Below are positions 1 through 9,364 of a DNA stretch of 64,000 nt, in pieces. The stretch spans positions 98,649-162,648 of the forward strand of contig NZ_JAPWIJ010000011.1 of NCBI RefSeq assembly GCF_027270735.1, written 5' to 3'. Every line of letters begins with the position of its first letter. The stretch's first letter is position 1. Below the pieces are notes generated by a model. It saw only the letters and a list, made by a program, of their open reading frames with translations. It was not told the origin of the DNA and ran no database searches. Both the position numbers and the translations under genes were made by a program. The DNA is from Rhodococcus ruber (GTDB lineage: Bacteria; Actinomycetota; Actinomycetes; Mycobacteriales; Mycobacteriaceae).

Positions 1-549
1 GTGCGGATCGTCGTCGGACATTGGACGAAGTCGCCACTCGGCGAGTTCACCGATGTCATGATCCAATTCGCCGACGGAAGACGTCTGCTCGTCGCGCCCA
101 ACGAGGACGTCCGGGAATTCGTCACCGCCACATACACCTTCGACTCCACCGAACTCGTGCCGGTGACATTCGCCGCCGAACCCGACAACTGGCGATCGGT
201 GCAGGCCGGTGATCTGTCGGTGAGAATCCGAGTCGCCGGGCCCACCGTCCTCGGTCGCGCGTTGAGTCTCGTCCCCGACGCGGTGTCCACGGCACCGTGG
301 TTCTGCGCGATCAGCGACCCCATCGCCCGAGTGATACTGCGGGGAGTACGCACCCGCGGCAGCGCCGGCGGCGGCCGACGCGAGTACTACGGTGCGCGCG
401 GGCAGCATCGGGTCACCGAGGTCTCGGCATCATGGCAGGGCGAGGACCTCGGGACACTCACCCCGGTCACTCCCCCGGTGACCTTCGGCTTCGGCAGCAC
501 CCCCGCCGCACCGTCGGTCACCTCCATCACCACGACGATCGACAGTTAG
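1..549 (+). CDS. Conserved-looking protein of unknown function, 182 aa
   Basis: I do not recognise this family. The frame is open from the first base of the window, a GTG giving MRIVVGHW, so the true start could lie further upstream. The protein has no signal peptide or membrane segment. It contains repeated beta-rich stretches and ends in a Pro/Thr/Ser-rich tail (TPAAPSVTSITTT). Codon use and GC-rich third positions match neighbouring genes. Its stop overlaps the stop of the convergent nicotinamidase gene by four bases, a layout seen at several other convergent pairs here. No function is proposed. Confidence 0.6.
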   Translation: MRIVVGHWTKSPLGEFTDVMIQFADGRRLLVAPNEDVREFVTATYTFDSTELVPVTFAAEPDNWRSVQAGDLSVRIRVAGPTVLGRALSLVPDAVSTAPWFCAISDPIARVILRGVRTRGSAGGGRREYYGARGQHRVTEVSASWQGEDLGTLTPVTPPVTFGFGSTPAAPSVTSITTTIDS

Positions 550-1118
550 ACCACCACCGCGCCGGACGCCCGCAGCTCGTCCAGCGCCGCGGCGGAGGTC
601 TCGGGCGCAACTCCCGCAACGAGGTCGGTCAGAACGCGGACGTCGAGCTTCTCGGTCACAGCGTCTTTCGCCGACGCCAGCACGCAATAGTCGGTCGCAA
701 GTCCGACGACGTCGACGGCAGTGACCTCGTTGGCGGACAGGATCTCGGCCAGAGATGTCCCGTCCTCGGTGACGCCCTCGAACGCGGAATACGACGGCTT
801 CCCCTGGCCCTTGTAGACGTGCACGTCGACCGAACCGGTCGCGTAGTCCGGGTGATACTCGGCTCCGACCGTGCCCGCGACGCAGTGCACCGGCCAGGTG
901 GTGACGAAGTCCGGGGCCGTATCGGTGGCGAAGTGTCCGCCGTTGTCGCCCTCCGCATCGTGCCAATCGCGCGAGGACACCACGAGGTCGTACTCATCGC
1001 CGTGGCGCGCCAGGTACGCGCTGACCTTGCGCGCCACCTCCGCACCACCGGTCACCGCGAGCGCGCCGCCCTCGGTGAAATCGTTCTGCACATCCACTAC
1101 CAACAGAGCACGTGTCAT
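546..1118 (-). CDS. pncA: Nicotinamidase / pyrazinamidase
   Basis: Isochorismatase-fold amidase converting nicotinamide to nicotinate and ammonia in cytosolic NAD salvage; mycobacterial orthologues also activate pyrazinamide. The 190-aa length is close to the family norm. The expected triad is visible: Asp9 in VVDVQNDF, Lys103 in VYKGQGKPS and Cys145 in ATDYCVLA. Metal ligands fit Asp51 and His53 (RDWH), His62 (GGHF) and His78 (WPVHCVAG). I start at the ATG giving MTRALLVVDV, because the frame extends upstream only by antisense reading through the divergent MOSC gene. Only 21 bp separate the two starts, so both promoters lie in or near each other's 5' ends. Confidence 0.93.
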   Translation of the reverse strand: MTRALLVVDVQNDFTEGGALAVTGGAEVARKVSAYLARHGDEYDLVVSSRDWHDAEGDNGGHFATDTAPDFVTTWPVHCVAGTVGAEYHPDYATGSVDVHVYKGQGKPSYSAFEGVTEDGTSLAEILSANEVTAVDVVGLATDYCVLASAKDAVTEKLDVRVLTDLVAGVAPETSAAALDELRASGAVVV

Positions 1119-1139
1119 GGAGCCCAGTATCCTCGACGC

Positions 1140-1946
1140 GTGCGCATATCGTCTCTCGTCACCTACCCCGTCAAAGGATGCGCAGGTGCGGCACTGAATT
1201 CGGCCCAGGTGAGTGCCACCGGCCTCGAACACGATCGCGCATTCATGATCGTCGATGAAGACGGCGCCTTTCGCAGTCAACGCAGCGACCCCGTTCTCGC
1301 GGTCGTTCGGTGCGCGGTGACGGACGGGGCGTTGACTCTCGAACACGCATCGACAGGATCCATGACCGTGCCCGTCGATCGGGACTCCGCGCCGCGCGAC
1401 ATCACGATGTTTCGTGCACCGATGCGAGGGATCGACCAGGGCGACGAGGTTGCCGCCTGGCTCACCGAGGTGATCGGAGAACCGTCGAGGCTGGTCGCCG
1501 CCCCACGCGACCACGGCCGAGTCACCGATGGAATCTCGCCCGGATCAGCACAATTCGCCGACAGCGCCGCCGTCCACATCCTCTCGACCGCCACGCTCGC
1601 CGGTCTCAACTCCCGACTCGACGTCGCACTGCCGATGGATCGATTTCGTCCCAACATCGTCGTCGACGGCTGGGAAGAACCACATCGGGAAGACGAGGTT
1701 CGCGAAGTCGGAATCGGGTCTGCTCGCCTCGCGTACACCAAACTGGCCATCCGGTGTGCCGTGACCACTGTCGAGCAGACCACCGGTGAGCGGGGCGGCC
1801 CCGAACCCCTGCGCACCCTGGCCACCTACCGCCGCGCGCGGCAGAAGGGCGTGGCCTTCGGAGCGAAGTTCTCGGTGCTGCAGAACGGCACCGTGTCGAT
1901 CGGTGACGAACTACACGTCGAGACCTGGGGCGAGTCGGAGCTCTAG
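1140..1946 (+). CDS. MOSC domain protein (YcbX/mARC-like)
   Basis: Predicted molybdenum-cofactor sulfurase C-terminal (MOSC) domain protein of 268 aa with an N-terminal MOSC_N beta barrel. The N-terminus ISSLVTYPVKGCAG is the classic MOSC_N opening, and the PMDRFRPNI and FGAKFSVLQ stretches are typical of YcbX-like proteins. The family binds Moco and often works with reductases on N-hydroxylated compounds; the substrate cannot be read here. The start is the GTG directly preceding RISSLV. Its 3' end overlaps the convergent small gene by 36 bp. Confidence 0.85.
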   Translation: MRISSLVTYPVKGCAGAALNSAQVSATGLEHDRAFMIVDEDGAFRSQRSDPVLAVVRCAVTDGALTLEHASTGSMTVPVDRDSAPRDITMFRAPMRGIDQGDEVAAWLTEVIGEPSRLVAAPRDHGRVTDGISPGSAQFADSAAVHILSTATLAGLNSRLDVALPMDRFRPNIVVDGWEEPHREDEVREVGIGSARLAYTKLAIRCAVTTVEQTTGERGGPEPLRTLATYRRARQKGVAFGAKFSVLQNGTVSIGDELHVETWGESEL

Positions 1947-2234
1947 CTCGAACGGCATGTGGTTGGCCCAGCCGTTGCGAGCGCGCAGCGAAACCTGTTG
2001 TCCTGCTTGCACAGTCACCGTTCGCCGGCCGGTGCCCAGCGCAGCGTTCGTGCCGCGGTACCGAATGAAGGCGGTGAGCTCGTGACTGCCCGGCTCGAGC
2101 GAATAGGTCGACGGCTCGGTCCACGACTGCCGATGCTCGACGCCGTCGATCGTCACGAACGGGCGCGCCAACGTGCGCACCAGCGACGCGTTCACCCAAT
2201 GCGGAGCGAACTCGATCTCGATCGTGGCGACCAT
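1911..2234 (-). CDS. Small beta-rich protein of unknown function, 107 aa
   Basis: I do not recognise the family with certainty. The sequence MVATIEIEFAPHWVNASLVR, then EPSTYSLEPGSHELTAFIRYRG, resembles a single immunoglobulin/PEGA-like beta sandwich, without signal peptide or membrane segment. It lies 56 bp downstream of the asparaginase gene on the same strand, so it may be the last gene of the aspA-ansP-ansA transcript. Its 3' end runs 36 bp into the end of the MOSC gene on the other strand. Confidence 0.6.
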   Translation of the reverse strand: MVATIEIEFAPHWVNASLVRTLARPFVTIDGVEHRQSWTEPSTYSLEPGSHELTAFIRYRGTNAALGTGRRTVTVQAGQQVSLRARNGWANHMPFELELRLAPGLDV

Positions 2235-2290
2235 GACTCGAGGCTACCGACGTGATCGCCCACTATTCGCGTCCGCACACGGTTTTCCGT

Positions 2291-3175
2291 CTACGAGAAC
2301 GAATTGTGGACCGCCACGTCAGTAGTGCCCGATGCAATGAGCGCCGCCAACTGAATACGTGCCTGCCCCGCTCGCAGCTCCCGTGAGAACACCGCACCTG
2401 CATCGAGGAGATCGTGCCCACCCCCGCCGCCGCCGTACGTCGGCGAGGTCTCACCGAACGGCACCCGCGTCGTGACGACCACGTGCACCCCGGCCGCCAC
2501 CGCCTCCTTCACTGCGTGGACGACACCGGCATTGGTGTTGCCCGAGCCCAGTGCCTCCAGCACGATGCCCGACGCCCCGGCCTCACGGCTGGCGTCGATC
2601 TGGACACCGTCGGCACCCGGATACAGGGCGACGATATCTACCCGAATCCCGGCAACAGGCTTCCACTGCAAGGGTTTCGGCCGAGGGAGCGCCGCCGACC
2701 GAAAGGCATCGAGCTCGGTGGTGTGCTTCTTGATGACGCCGCGAGCCGGCAGCAACCGTCCGCCGAACGCGATCAGGACACCCCGCTCGGACTGCGCTGC
2801 CGCCACCGCCGCGGCGATGTTGCTCGGACCGTCCGGATCGGGGTGATCCGAGGTGCGTTGCGCACCGGTGAACACCACCGGACGCTCGTCGTCGTGGAAC
2901 AGATCGACATACAGCGCCGACTCCTCCATCGTGTCGGTGCCGTGCAGCACCACCACTCCGACGCAGCCGTGCTCGGCCAGAGCGTCTGCCGTTGCCGTGC
3001 GAATGGTGTCGAGATCCGTGAAGTCCAGCGCGGAGCTGTCCTTCGACATCACCTCGCGCACCCGCACACCGTCGAGTTCGATCCCTGCACCGGCAACCGG
3101 ACGAGAAACCCCGTGCTCGTCTCGACTGCTGGCAATCGTGCCACCGGTGGTGAGCAAGGCGACATGCTCACTCAC
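2291..3175 (-). CDS. ansA: L-asparaginase
   Basis: Hydrolyses L-asparagine to aspartate and ammonia. Both catalytic Thr motifs are present: TTGGTIAS near the N-terminus (Thr13) and HGTDT at residues 78-82 with the conserved Thr-Asp pair. At 294 aa it is slightly shorter than E. coli enzymes and has no signal peptide, so it is probably cytosolic. It begins with GTG inside the permease stop, an 8-bp overlap (GTGAGTGA) suggesting translational coupling. With the upstream permease and aspartase it forms a pathway: asparagine uptake, deamidation to aspartate, then fumarate plus ammonia. Confidence 0.92.
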   Translation of the reverse strand: MSEHVALLTTGGTIASSRDEHGVSRPVAGAGIELDGVRVREVMSKDSSALDFTDLDTIRTATADALAEHGCVGVVVLHGTDTMEESALYVDLFHDDERPVVFTGAQRTSDHPDPDGPSNIAAAVAAAQSERGVLIAFGGRLLPARGVIKKHTTELDAFRSAALPRPKPLQWKPVAGIRVDIVALYPGADGVQIDASREAGASGIVLEALGSGNTNAGVVHAVKEAVAAGVHVVVTTRVPFGETSPTYGGGGGGHDLLDAGAVFSRELRAGQARIQLAALIASGTTDVAVHNSFS

Positions 3176-4601
3176 TGCGCGCCGCCACCTCTCGAATTCT
3201 GTTGCGGCACAGGTACCATCCCCCTATCAACATCGGCGCGATGAGCAGGATGGACGCCACCGTCCAGGTTCCCACCGGTTTGTCGAAGGCCATCAGCACG
3301 AGTACACACGCCAGGAAGCCTAGCGTTGCGTATCCGGTGTACGGCGCACCGAACAGTCGGAATGCAGGTCGGGTGACCGCACCGGTCTTGGACAGCGACC
3401 AGAACTTCAGCTGACACGCCACGATGACGGCCCAGGCGCTGATGATGCCGAGCGCAGCGAGATTCAGCACGATCTCGAATGCCTGCGCGGGCACGACGGC
3501 GTTGAGCACGACGCCGAGCAACGTCACCACCGAGGTCAGTGCGATGCCTCCGTACGGCACACCCGACTTGTTCATCCGTGCAGCGAATTTCGGTGCCGAG
3601 CCGGCGACGGCCATCGAGTGCAGGATGCGTCCGGTGGAGTACAGACCGGCGTTGAGCGAGGACAGCGCCGCGGTGAGGACCACGAGATTCATGATCGCAT
3701 CGGCACCTTCGACGTCGATGGCTCCGAAGAACGTCACGAACGGACTCTCACCGGCCTGATAAGCGGTGTACGGCAACAGCAGTGACAGCAGCAGAACCGA
3801 GCCGACGTAGAACACGACGATGCGAACGATGACGGTGTTGATCGCCTTGGGGATGACCTTCTCCGGGTTCTGCGTCTCCCCGGCTGCGGTGCCGACGAGC
3901 TCGATCGAGGCGTAGGCGAACACGACGCCCTGGATCACCACGATCGCAGGCAGCAGGCCGTTGGGGATGAGTCCACCGTTGTCGGTGAGGACACTCAGAC
4001 CCGGTTCCTGCCCGTCGATGGGCGTGCCGAAGATGACGTAGTAGGTACCGATTGCCAAGAAGGTCACCAGCGCAACGACCTTGATGAGCGCGAACCAGAA
4101 CTCCAGCTCGCCGAACACTTTGACCGACACCAGGTTCAGCCCGAGAACGAGCACCAGGCCGGCGAGCGCGAACACCCATTGGTCGACGTTACCGAGCGGA
4201 GCCCAGTACTTCTTGAAGAAGTTCATGTACAGCGCGACAGCCGTGACATCCACGACGGCCGTCATCGCCCAGTTCATCCAGTAGAGCCATCCGGCCGCGA
4301 ACGCGACCTTCTCCCCGAAGAACTCGCGGGAGTACGAGACGAACGATCCCGACGACGGGCGGTGCATCACCAGCTCGCCCAGTGCGCGCAGGATCAGGAA
4401 CGCGAAGAAGCCGCAGAGCGCGTACACCAGCACCAGGGCCGGCCCAGCGTCGTGCAGTCGGCCGCCTGCACCCATGAAGAGGCCCGTGCCGATCGCGCCG
4501 CCGATGGCGATCATCTGAATCTGGCGCGGGGCCAGCTCTTTTCGATATCCCAGGTCCTCTTCGCTGAAGGCCTGCTTGGTTGTCGGGTTCTCGGTGCTCA
4601 T
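3168..4601 (-). CDS. ansP: L-asparagine / amino-acid permease (APC family)
   Basis: Twelve-segment cytoplasmic-membrane amino acid/proton symporter of the AAT/APC family, 477 aa. The family N-terminus is intact: [20 protein letters not shown] followed by [10 protein letters not shown]. Strong similarity to the second permease at 18.5 kb, and placement between aspartase and asparaginase, point to asparagine (or aspartate-family) uptake. I chose the ATG giving [10 protein letters not shown] because a GAGGTGA ribosome-binding site precedes it; the upstream in-frame ATG has none. It starts four bases after the aspA stop and overlaps ansA by 8 bp. The exact substrate is inferred. Confidence 0.9.
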   Translation of the reverse strand: MSTENPTTKQAFSEEDLGYRKELAPRQIQMIAIGGAIGTGLFMGAGGRLHDAGPALVLVYALCGFFAFLILRALGELVMHRPSSGSFVSYSREFFGEKVAFAAGWLYWMNWAMTAVVDVTAVALYMNFFKKYWAPLGNVDQWVFALAGLVLVLGLNLVSVKVFGELEFWFALIKVVALVTFLAIGTYYVIFGTPIDGQEPGLSVLTDNGGLIPNGLLPAIVVIQGVVFAYASIELVGTAAGETQNPEKVIPKAINTVIVRIVVFYVGSVLLLSLLLPYTAYQAGESPFVTFFGAIDVEGADAIMNLVVLTAALSSLNAGLYSTGRILHSMAVAGSAPKFAARMNKSGVPYGGIALTSVVTLLGVVLNAVVPAQAFEIVLNLAALGIISAWAVIVACQLKFWSLSKTGAVTRPAFRLFGAPYTGYATLGFLACVLVLMAFDKPVGTWTVASILLIAPMLIGGWYLCRNRIREVAARSE

Positions 4602-4605
4602 CGCG

Positions 4606-6045
4606 TCACCTCGTCGACGTCTCGGGAGCAACAGCATGCTCGGTGGGAGCCACCCGCAGGTTCGCGAGATGCTCGGGGCTCAGCAGTCGATCCAGCTCCT
4701 CGCGCGCCAGCAGACCCTTTTCGAGTACGAGATCCACGACGTTGCGTCCACTGACCAGTGCTTCCTGCGCAATGGCAGTCGATTCCACGTACCCGAGGTA
4801 CGGGCTGAGCGCGGTGACCAGACCGATGGAGTTCTCCACGCGCTCACGCAGCAGATCCACGTTGGCGGTGATTCCGTCGACACATCGATGCGCCACGGTG
4901 CGGCACGCCGCACTCAGGTGCTCCATACCGTCGGACAGGGATTTGACGATGATCGGCTCGAATGCGTTGAGCTGCAGCTGCCCTGCCTCGGCAGCCATCG
5001 TGATGGTGACGTCGTGGCCGATCACCTCGTAGGCAACCTGATTGAGAACCTCGGGAATGACGGGGTTCACCTTGCCGGGCATGATCGACGAACCCGCCTG
5101 CATCGGAGGCAGATTGATCTCGTTGAAGCCGGCACGCGGACCGGAGGACAACAGGCGCAGGTCGTTGCAGATCTTCGACAGCTTCACCGCGACGCGCTTG
5201 AGCACACCGGACAGGTGCACGAACTGTCCGACGTCCTGCGTGGCCTCGATGAGGTCCGTCGCGGTGACGAGCGGCAGGCCGGTGATGGTGCGCAGATGCG
5301 CGACGGCCGATTCGGTGTAGCCGGCGGGAGCATTGAGGCCCGTGCCGATTGCGGTGGCCCCGAGGTTGATCTCGTGTACCAGCAATGCGGCTTCTTCCAA
5401 CCGTGAGCAGTCCTCGTCGATCATGATCGCGTAGGTACCGAACTCCTGCCCGAGGGTCATCGGCACCGCATCCTGCAGCTGGGTGCGACCCATCTTGACG
5501 ACGGTGGCGAATTCGCTTGCCTTGCGGGAGAACGAGTCTCGCAACACCTTCATCGAGGCGATGAGCTCGTGCACGGCGAAGATGGTCGCGATGTTGACCG
5601 ACGTCGGGTACACGTCGTTGGTGGACTGCGAGGCGTTCACGTGCTCGTTGGGGTGCAGCATGCTGTAGTCGCCGTGCGGATGCCCGAGGATCTCCAGGGC
5701 GCGATTGGCGATGACCTCGTTGGCGTTCATGTTGGTCGAGGTGCCCGCGCCGCCCTGAATGACGTCGACGACGAACTGCTCGTGCCACTGGCCGTCGAGG
5801 ATCTCCTGGCACGCCGTGCGGATCGCTTCCCCGCGGGTCGCGTCGAGAATCCCGAGATCCTGATTGGCCGACGCGGCCGCCCACTTCACCGCCGCGAGTC
5901 CGCGAACGAGGTGCGCGTTGGTCGAGATCGGACGCCCGGTGATGGGGAAGTTCTCCAGGGCTCGCAGAGTGTGGATTCCCCAATACACGCTCGTCGGGAT
6001 GTCACGTTCCCCGAGAAGATCCTTCTCGATACGGGTATCGGCCAC
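4606..6045 (-). CDS. aspA: Aspartate ammonia-lyase (aspartase)
   Basis: Fumarase/aspartase superfamily enzyme that releases fumarate and ammonia from L-aspartate; 479 aa, normal length. The superfamily signature [11 protein letters not shown] (residues 318-328) carries the catalytic serine loop, and the conserved [14 protein letters not shown] and [15 protein letters not shown] segments are intact. Fumarase C is the main alternative, but the asparaginase/permease context supports aspartase. The start is GTG with an AGGAG site about 7 nt upstream. It is the first gene of the leftward operon, 99 bp from the divergent GntR-type regulator. Confidence 0.9.
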   Translation of the reverse strand: MADTRIEKDLLGERDIPTSVYWGIHTLRALENFPITGRPISTNAHLVRGLAAVKWAAASANQDLGILDATRGEAIRTACQEILDGQWHEQFVVDVIQGGAGTSTNMNANEVIANRALEILGHPHGDYSMLHPNEHVNASQSTNDVYPTSVNIATIFAVHELIASMKVLRDSFSRKASEFATVVKMGRTQLQDAVPMTLGQEFGTYAIMIDEDCSRLEEAALLVHEINLGATAIGTGLNAPAGYTESAVAHLRTITGLPLVTATDLIEATQDVGQFVHLSGVLKRVAVKLSKICNDLRLLSSGPRAGFNEINLPPMQAGSSIMPGKVNPVIPEVLNQVAYEVIGHDVTITMAAEAGQLQLNAFEPIIVKSLSDGMEHLSAACRTVAHRCVDGITANVDLLRERVENSIGLVTALSPYLGYVESTAIAQEALVSGRNVVDLVLEKGLLAREELDRLLSPEHLANLRVAPTEHAVAPETSTR

Positions 6046-6080
6046 AGTGCGCTCCTAAGTGGGGGTGTCCAGCTGTCCGG

Positions 6081-6091
6081 CTGTCTGACAG
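6081..6091. promoter_or_regulatory. Palindrome CTGTCTGACAG, putative FadR-type operator 1
   Basis: An 11-bp inverted repeat, CTGTC-T-GACAG, sits between aspA and the divergent regulator. It is preceded by a further half site (AGCTGTCCGG). The same CTGTCnGACAG pattern recurs 70 bp to the right. Its position upstream of aspA and the presence of a dimeric winged-helix regulator next door suggest an operator; binding is inferred. Confidence 0.55.
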
Positions 6092-6144
6092 GTAGAGTGT
6101 GGCGCAGAACACCTCGTTGGTCAACCCCAGGCTAGGATCACGTT

Positions 6145-6852
6145 ATGAACCTGTCGGACAGCTGGGCAGTCAGTGCGCCCACCAATGCCCGCATGAGCGC
6201 AGCCGAGGCGGTGTTCGCAGACCTGCGCGCAGCGATCGCGTCGGGAGATCTTCCCGTCGGGCAAAAGCTGCCGTCCGAGGCCGCGCTGGCCACCCGACAC
6301 AGCGTCAGCCGTTCCGTCATCCGTGAGGCTCTGCGCTCGTGCCATGCCCTCGGCTTGACCGAAACCAAAACGGGCCTGGGCACTTTCGTCGTGCGCGATC
6401 GGGTCGGCAGCGACCTCGACATCGGCAATTACGCCGCCCGCGAATTGATGGAGGCCCGCCCCCACGTGGAGATCCCCGCGGCCGGTTGGGCCGCGGAGCG
6501 TCGCACCGAGGAGGAGCTGACGGTGCTCGCCGGGCTGGCCGACGAGATGCGCTCCGAGGACGACCACGAGGCCTGGGTATTGCTGGACGCACAGTTCCAT
6601 ACCGCCATCGCAAGGGCGAGCAAGAACCGCGTGTTCGAGGCGATCATCGTCGACATCCGGGATGCGTTGACGCGGCAATCGGAGACCCTCAATCTCGTCG
6701 CCCACCGCCAGCAGCAATCCAATGTGGAGCACGATGCCATCGTCGACGGCATCCGATCAGGCCGGTACGACGACGCTGCGCATGCCATGACTGCGCACCT
6801 CGATGCCGTCCGCAGTGCAGTGGAGTCGCTCGCCGATCGGCCGGATCAGTAG
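6145..6852 (+). CDS. FadR-family GntR transcriptional regulator
   Basis: Winged-helix repressor/activator of 235 aa. The N-terminal HTH runs about residues 18-85 (AVFADLRAAIASGDLPVG, LPSEAALATRHSVSRSVIRE), followed by an alpha-helical FCD effector domain with likely metal ligands around DAQFHTAIARAS and VEHDAIVDGI. It is divergent from aspA-ansP-ansA and probably controls that operon in response to an amino acid or organic acid. The first ATG has an AGGA site 7 nt upstream. An alternative in-frame ATG 48 bases downstream, giving MSAAEAVFADL, would place the second palindrome in the leader, but it lacks a clear ribosome-binding site. Confidence 0.88.
   Translation: MNLSDSWAVSAPTNARMSAAEAVFADLRAAIASGDLPVGQKLPSEAALATRHSVSRSVIREALRSCHALGLTETKTGLGTFVVRDRVGSDLDIGNYAARELMEARPHVEIPAAGWAAERRTEEELTVLAGLADEMRSEDDHEAWVLLDAQFHTAIARASKNRVFEAIIVDIRDALTRQSETLNLVAHRQQQSNVEHDAIVDGIRSGRYDDAAHAMTAHLDAVRSAVESLADRPDQ
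6151..6161. promoter_or_regulatory. Palindrome CTGTCGGACAG, putative operator 2 within the regulator's first codons
   Basis: Second copy of CTGTCnGACAG, a perfect inverted repeat around a central G. It covers codons 3-6 of the regulator if translation begins at the annotated ATG. Binding here would block the regulator's own expression, and with the copy 70 bp away would allow looping or cooperative control of aspA. This is inference from sequence symmetry only. Confidence 0.5.
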
Positions 6853-6861
6853 TACTACTAG

Positions 6862-8322
<1,461 letters not shown>

Positions 8323-8325
8323 AGC

Positions 8326-8395
8326 TGATCGCCGAACTCGAAGTTATGGACGGATTTCCGCCGATTTCCGTCCACAACTTCGAGTTCGGCGGTCA
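8326..8395. terminator. 29-bp-stem hairpin between convergent argG and ligD-pol, probable bidirectional terminator
   Basis: Two 29-nt arms (8326-8354 and 8367-8395) are complementary except for two positions, around a 12-nt loop. The left arm starts just after the argG stop and the right arm ends on the stop codon of the convergent polymerase gene. There is no U-tract, as is common for actinobacterial terminators. The stem is far longer than needed for termination, so another role such as RNA processing or a repeat-derived origin is possible. Confidence 0.7.
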
Positions 8396-9346
8396 GTCTT
8401 CGGGCTCGGTGAGCCCTTCATGCTCGTCGCGCTCCGCCCACTCGAGAAGCTCGTCGATGGCGAATACCGCGTCGTCGATGCCCGCGTGCAGGTCACCCAG
8501 ATCGGCGAATCTGGCAGGCACTGTGTAGATCGTGAATTCGCGCGGATCCACGCTCGCTACTTCGTCCCACGAGATCGGCGTCGACACCGTCGCCTGTTGA
8601 TTTCCCCGCACCGAATACGCGCTGGCGATGGTGTGATCACGGGCATTCTGGTTGTAGTCGACGAACAGTTTCGACGGATCACGATCCTTGCGCCACCACG
8701 TCGTCGTCACGTCCTCCGGTGCTCGACGCTCCACTTCACGCGCGAAAGCCAGTGCAGCCCTTCGTAAGTCCTTGAATCCGTAGGCCGGGTCGATCCGAAC
8801 GTAGATGTGCAGCCCGTGCCCGCCGGAGGTCTTGGGCCAGCCGACGGCGCCGAGATCTCCCAGCACTTCTTGCACCACTCCGGCCACGCGTCGGACTCGG
8901 TCGAAGGAACAGTCGGGCATCGGATCGAGGTCGATGCGCCACTCGTCGGGCATCTCCACGTCGGCGCGGCGGCTGTTCCACGGATGAAATTCGACGGTGG
9001 ACATCTGCACAGCCCAGGCCACGTGCGCCAACTCCGTCACGCACAGCTCGTCCGCGGTGCGGTTGTAGCGGGGAAACGTCACCTGCACGGTCTCGAGCCA
9101 CGGCGGCGCTCCGTTGGGCACGCGCTTCTGGTGCACCTTGTCGCCGGCGAGGCCCTTGGGGAAACGGTGCATCATGCACGGGCGCTCCCGCAACGCGCGA
9201 ACGATGCCGTCGCCCACGCTCAGGTAGTAGTTCACCAAATCCAGCTTGGTGGCACCGCTCTCGGGGAAATACACCCGATCGGGATTGGAGATGCGGACGA
9301 CGCGGTCACCGACCGGTAACTCGATCGACGGAGAGCTACTGGCCAT
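8393..9346 (-). CDS. Stand-alone LigD-type polymerase (archaeo-eukaryotic primase family)
   Basis: Polymerase-domain protein related to the POL module of bacterial NHEJ ligase D, 317 aa and without ligase or nuclease modules. The metal-binding DxD (RIDLDP, Asp139/Asp141), the SGGHGLHIYV motif (residues 174-183) and a third acidic residue in KLFVDYNQN (Asp230) are present, so it is probably active. Such proteins add ribo- or deoxyribonucleotides at breaks and gaps (compare mycobacterial PolD1/PolD2). No Ku or ligase gene is adjacent. The start is an ATG giving MASSSPSIEL; the 3' end enters the hairpin shared with argG. Confidence 0.85.
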   Translation of the reverse strand: MASSSPSIELPVGDRVVRISNPDRVYFPESGATKLDLVNYYLSVGDGIVRALRERPCMMHRFPKGLAGDKVHQKRVPNGAPPWLETVQVTFPRYNRTADELCVTELAHVAWAVQMSTVEFHPWNSRRADVEMPDEWRIDLDPMPDCSFDRVRRVAGVVQEVLGDLGAVGWPKTSGGHGLHIYVRIDPAYGFKDLRRAALAFAREVERRAPEDVTTTWWRKDRDPSKLFVDYNQNARDHTIASAYSVRGNQQATVSTPISWDEVASVDPREFTIYTVPARFADLGDLHAGIDDAVFAIDELLEWAERDEHEGLTEPED

Positions 9347-9364
9347 GAGGTCGAGGGTAAGCGA

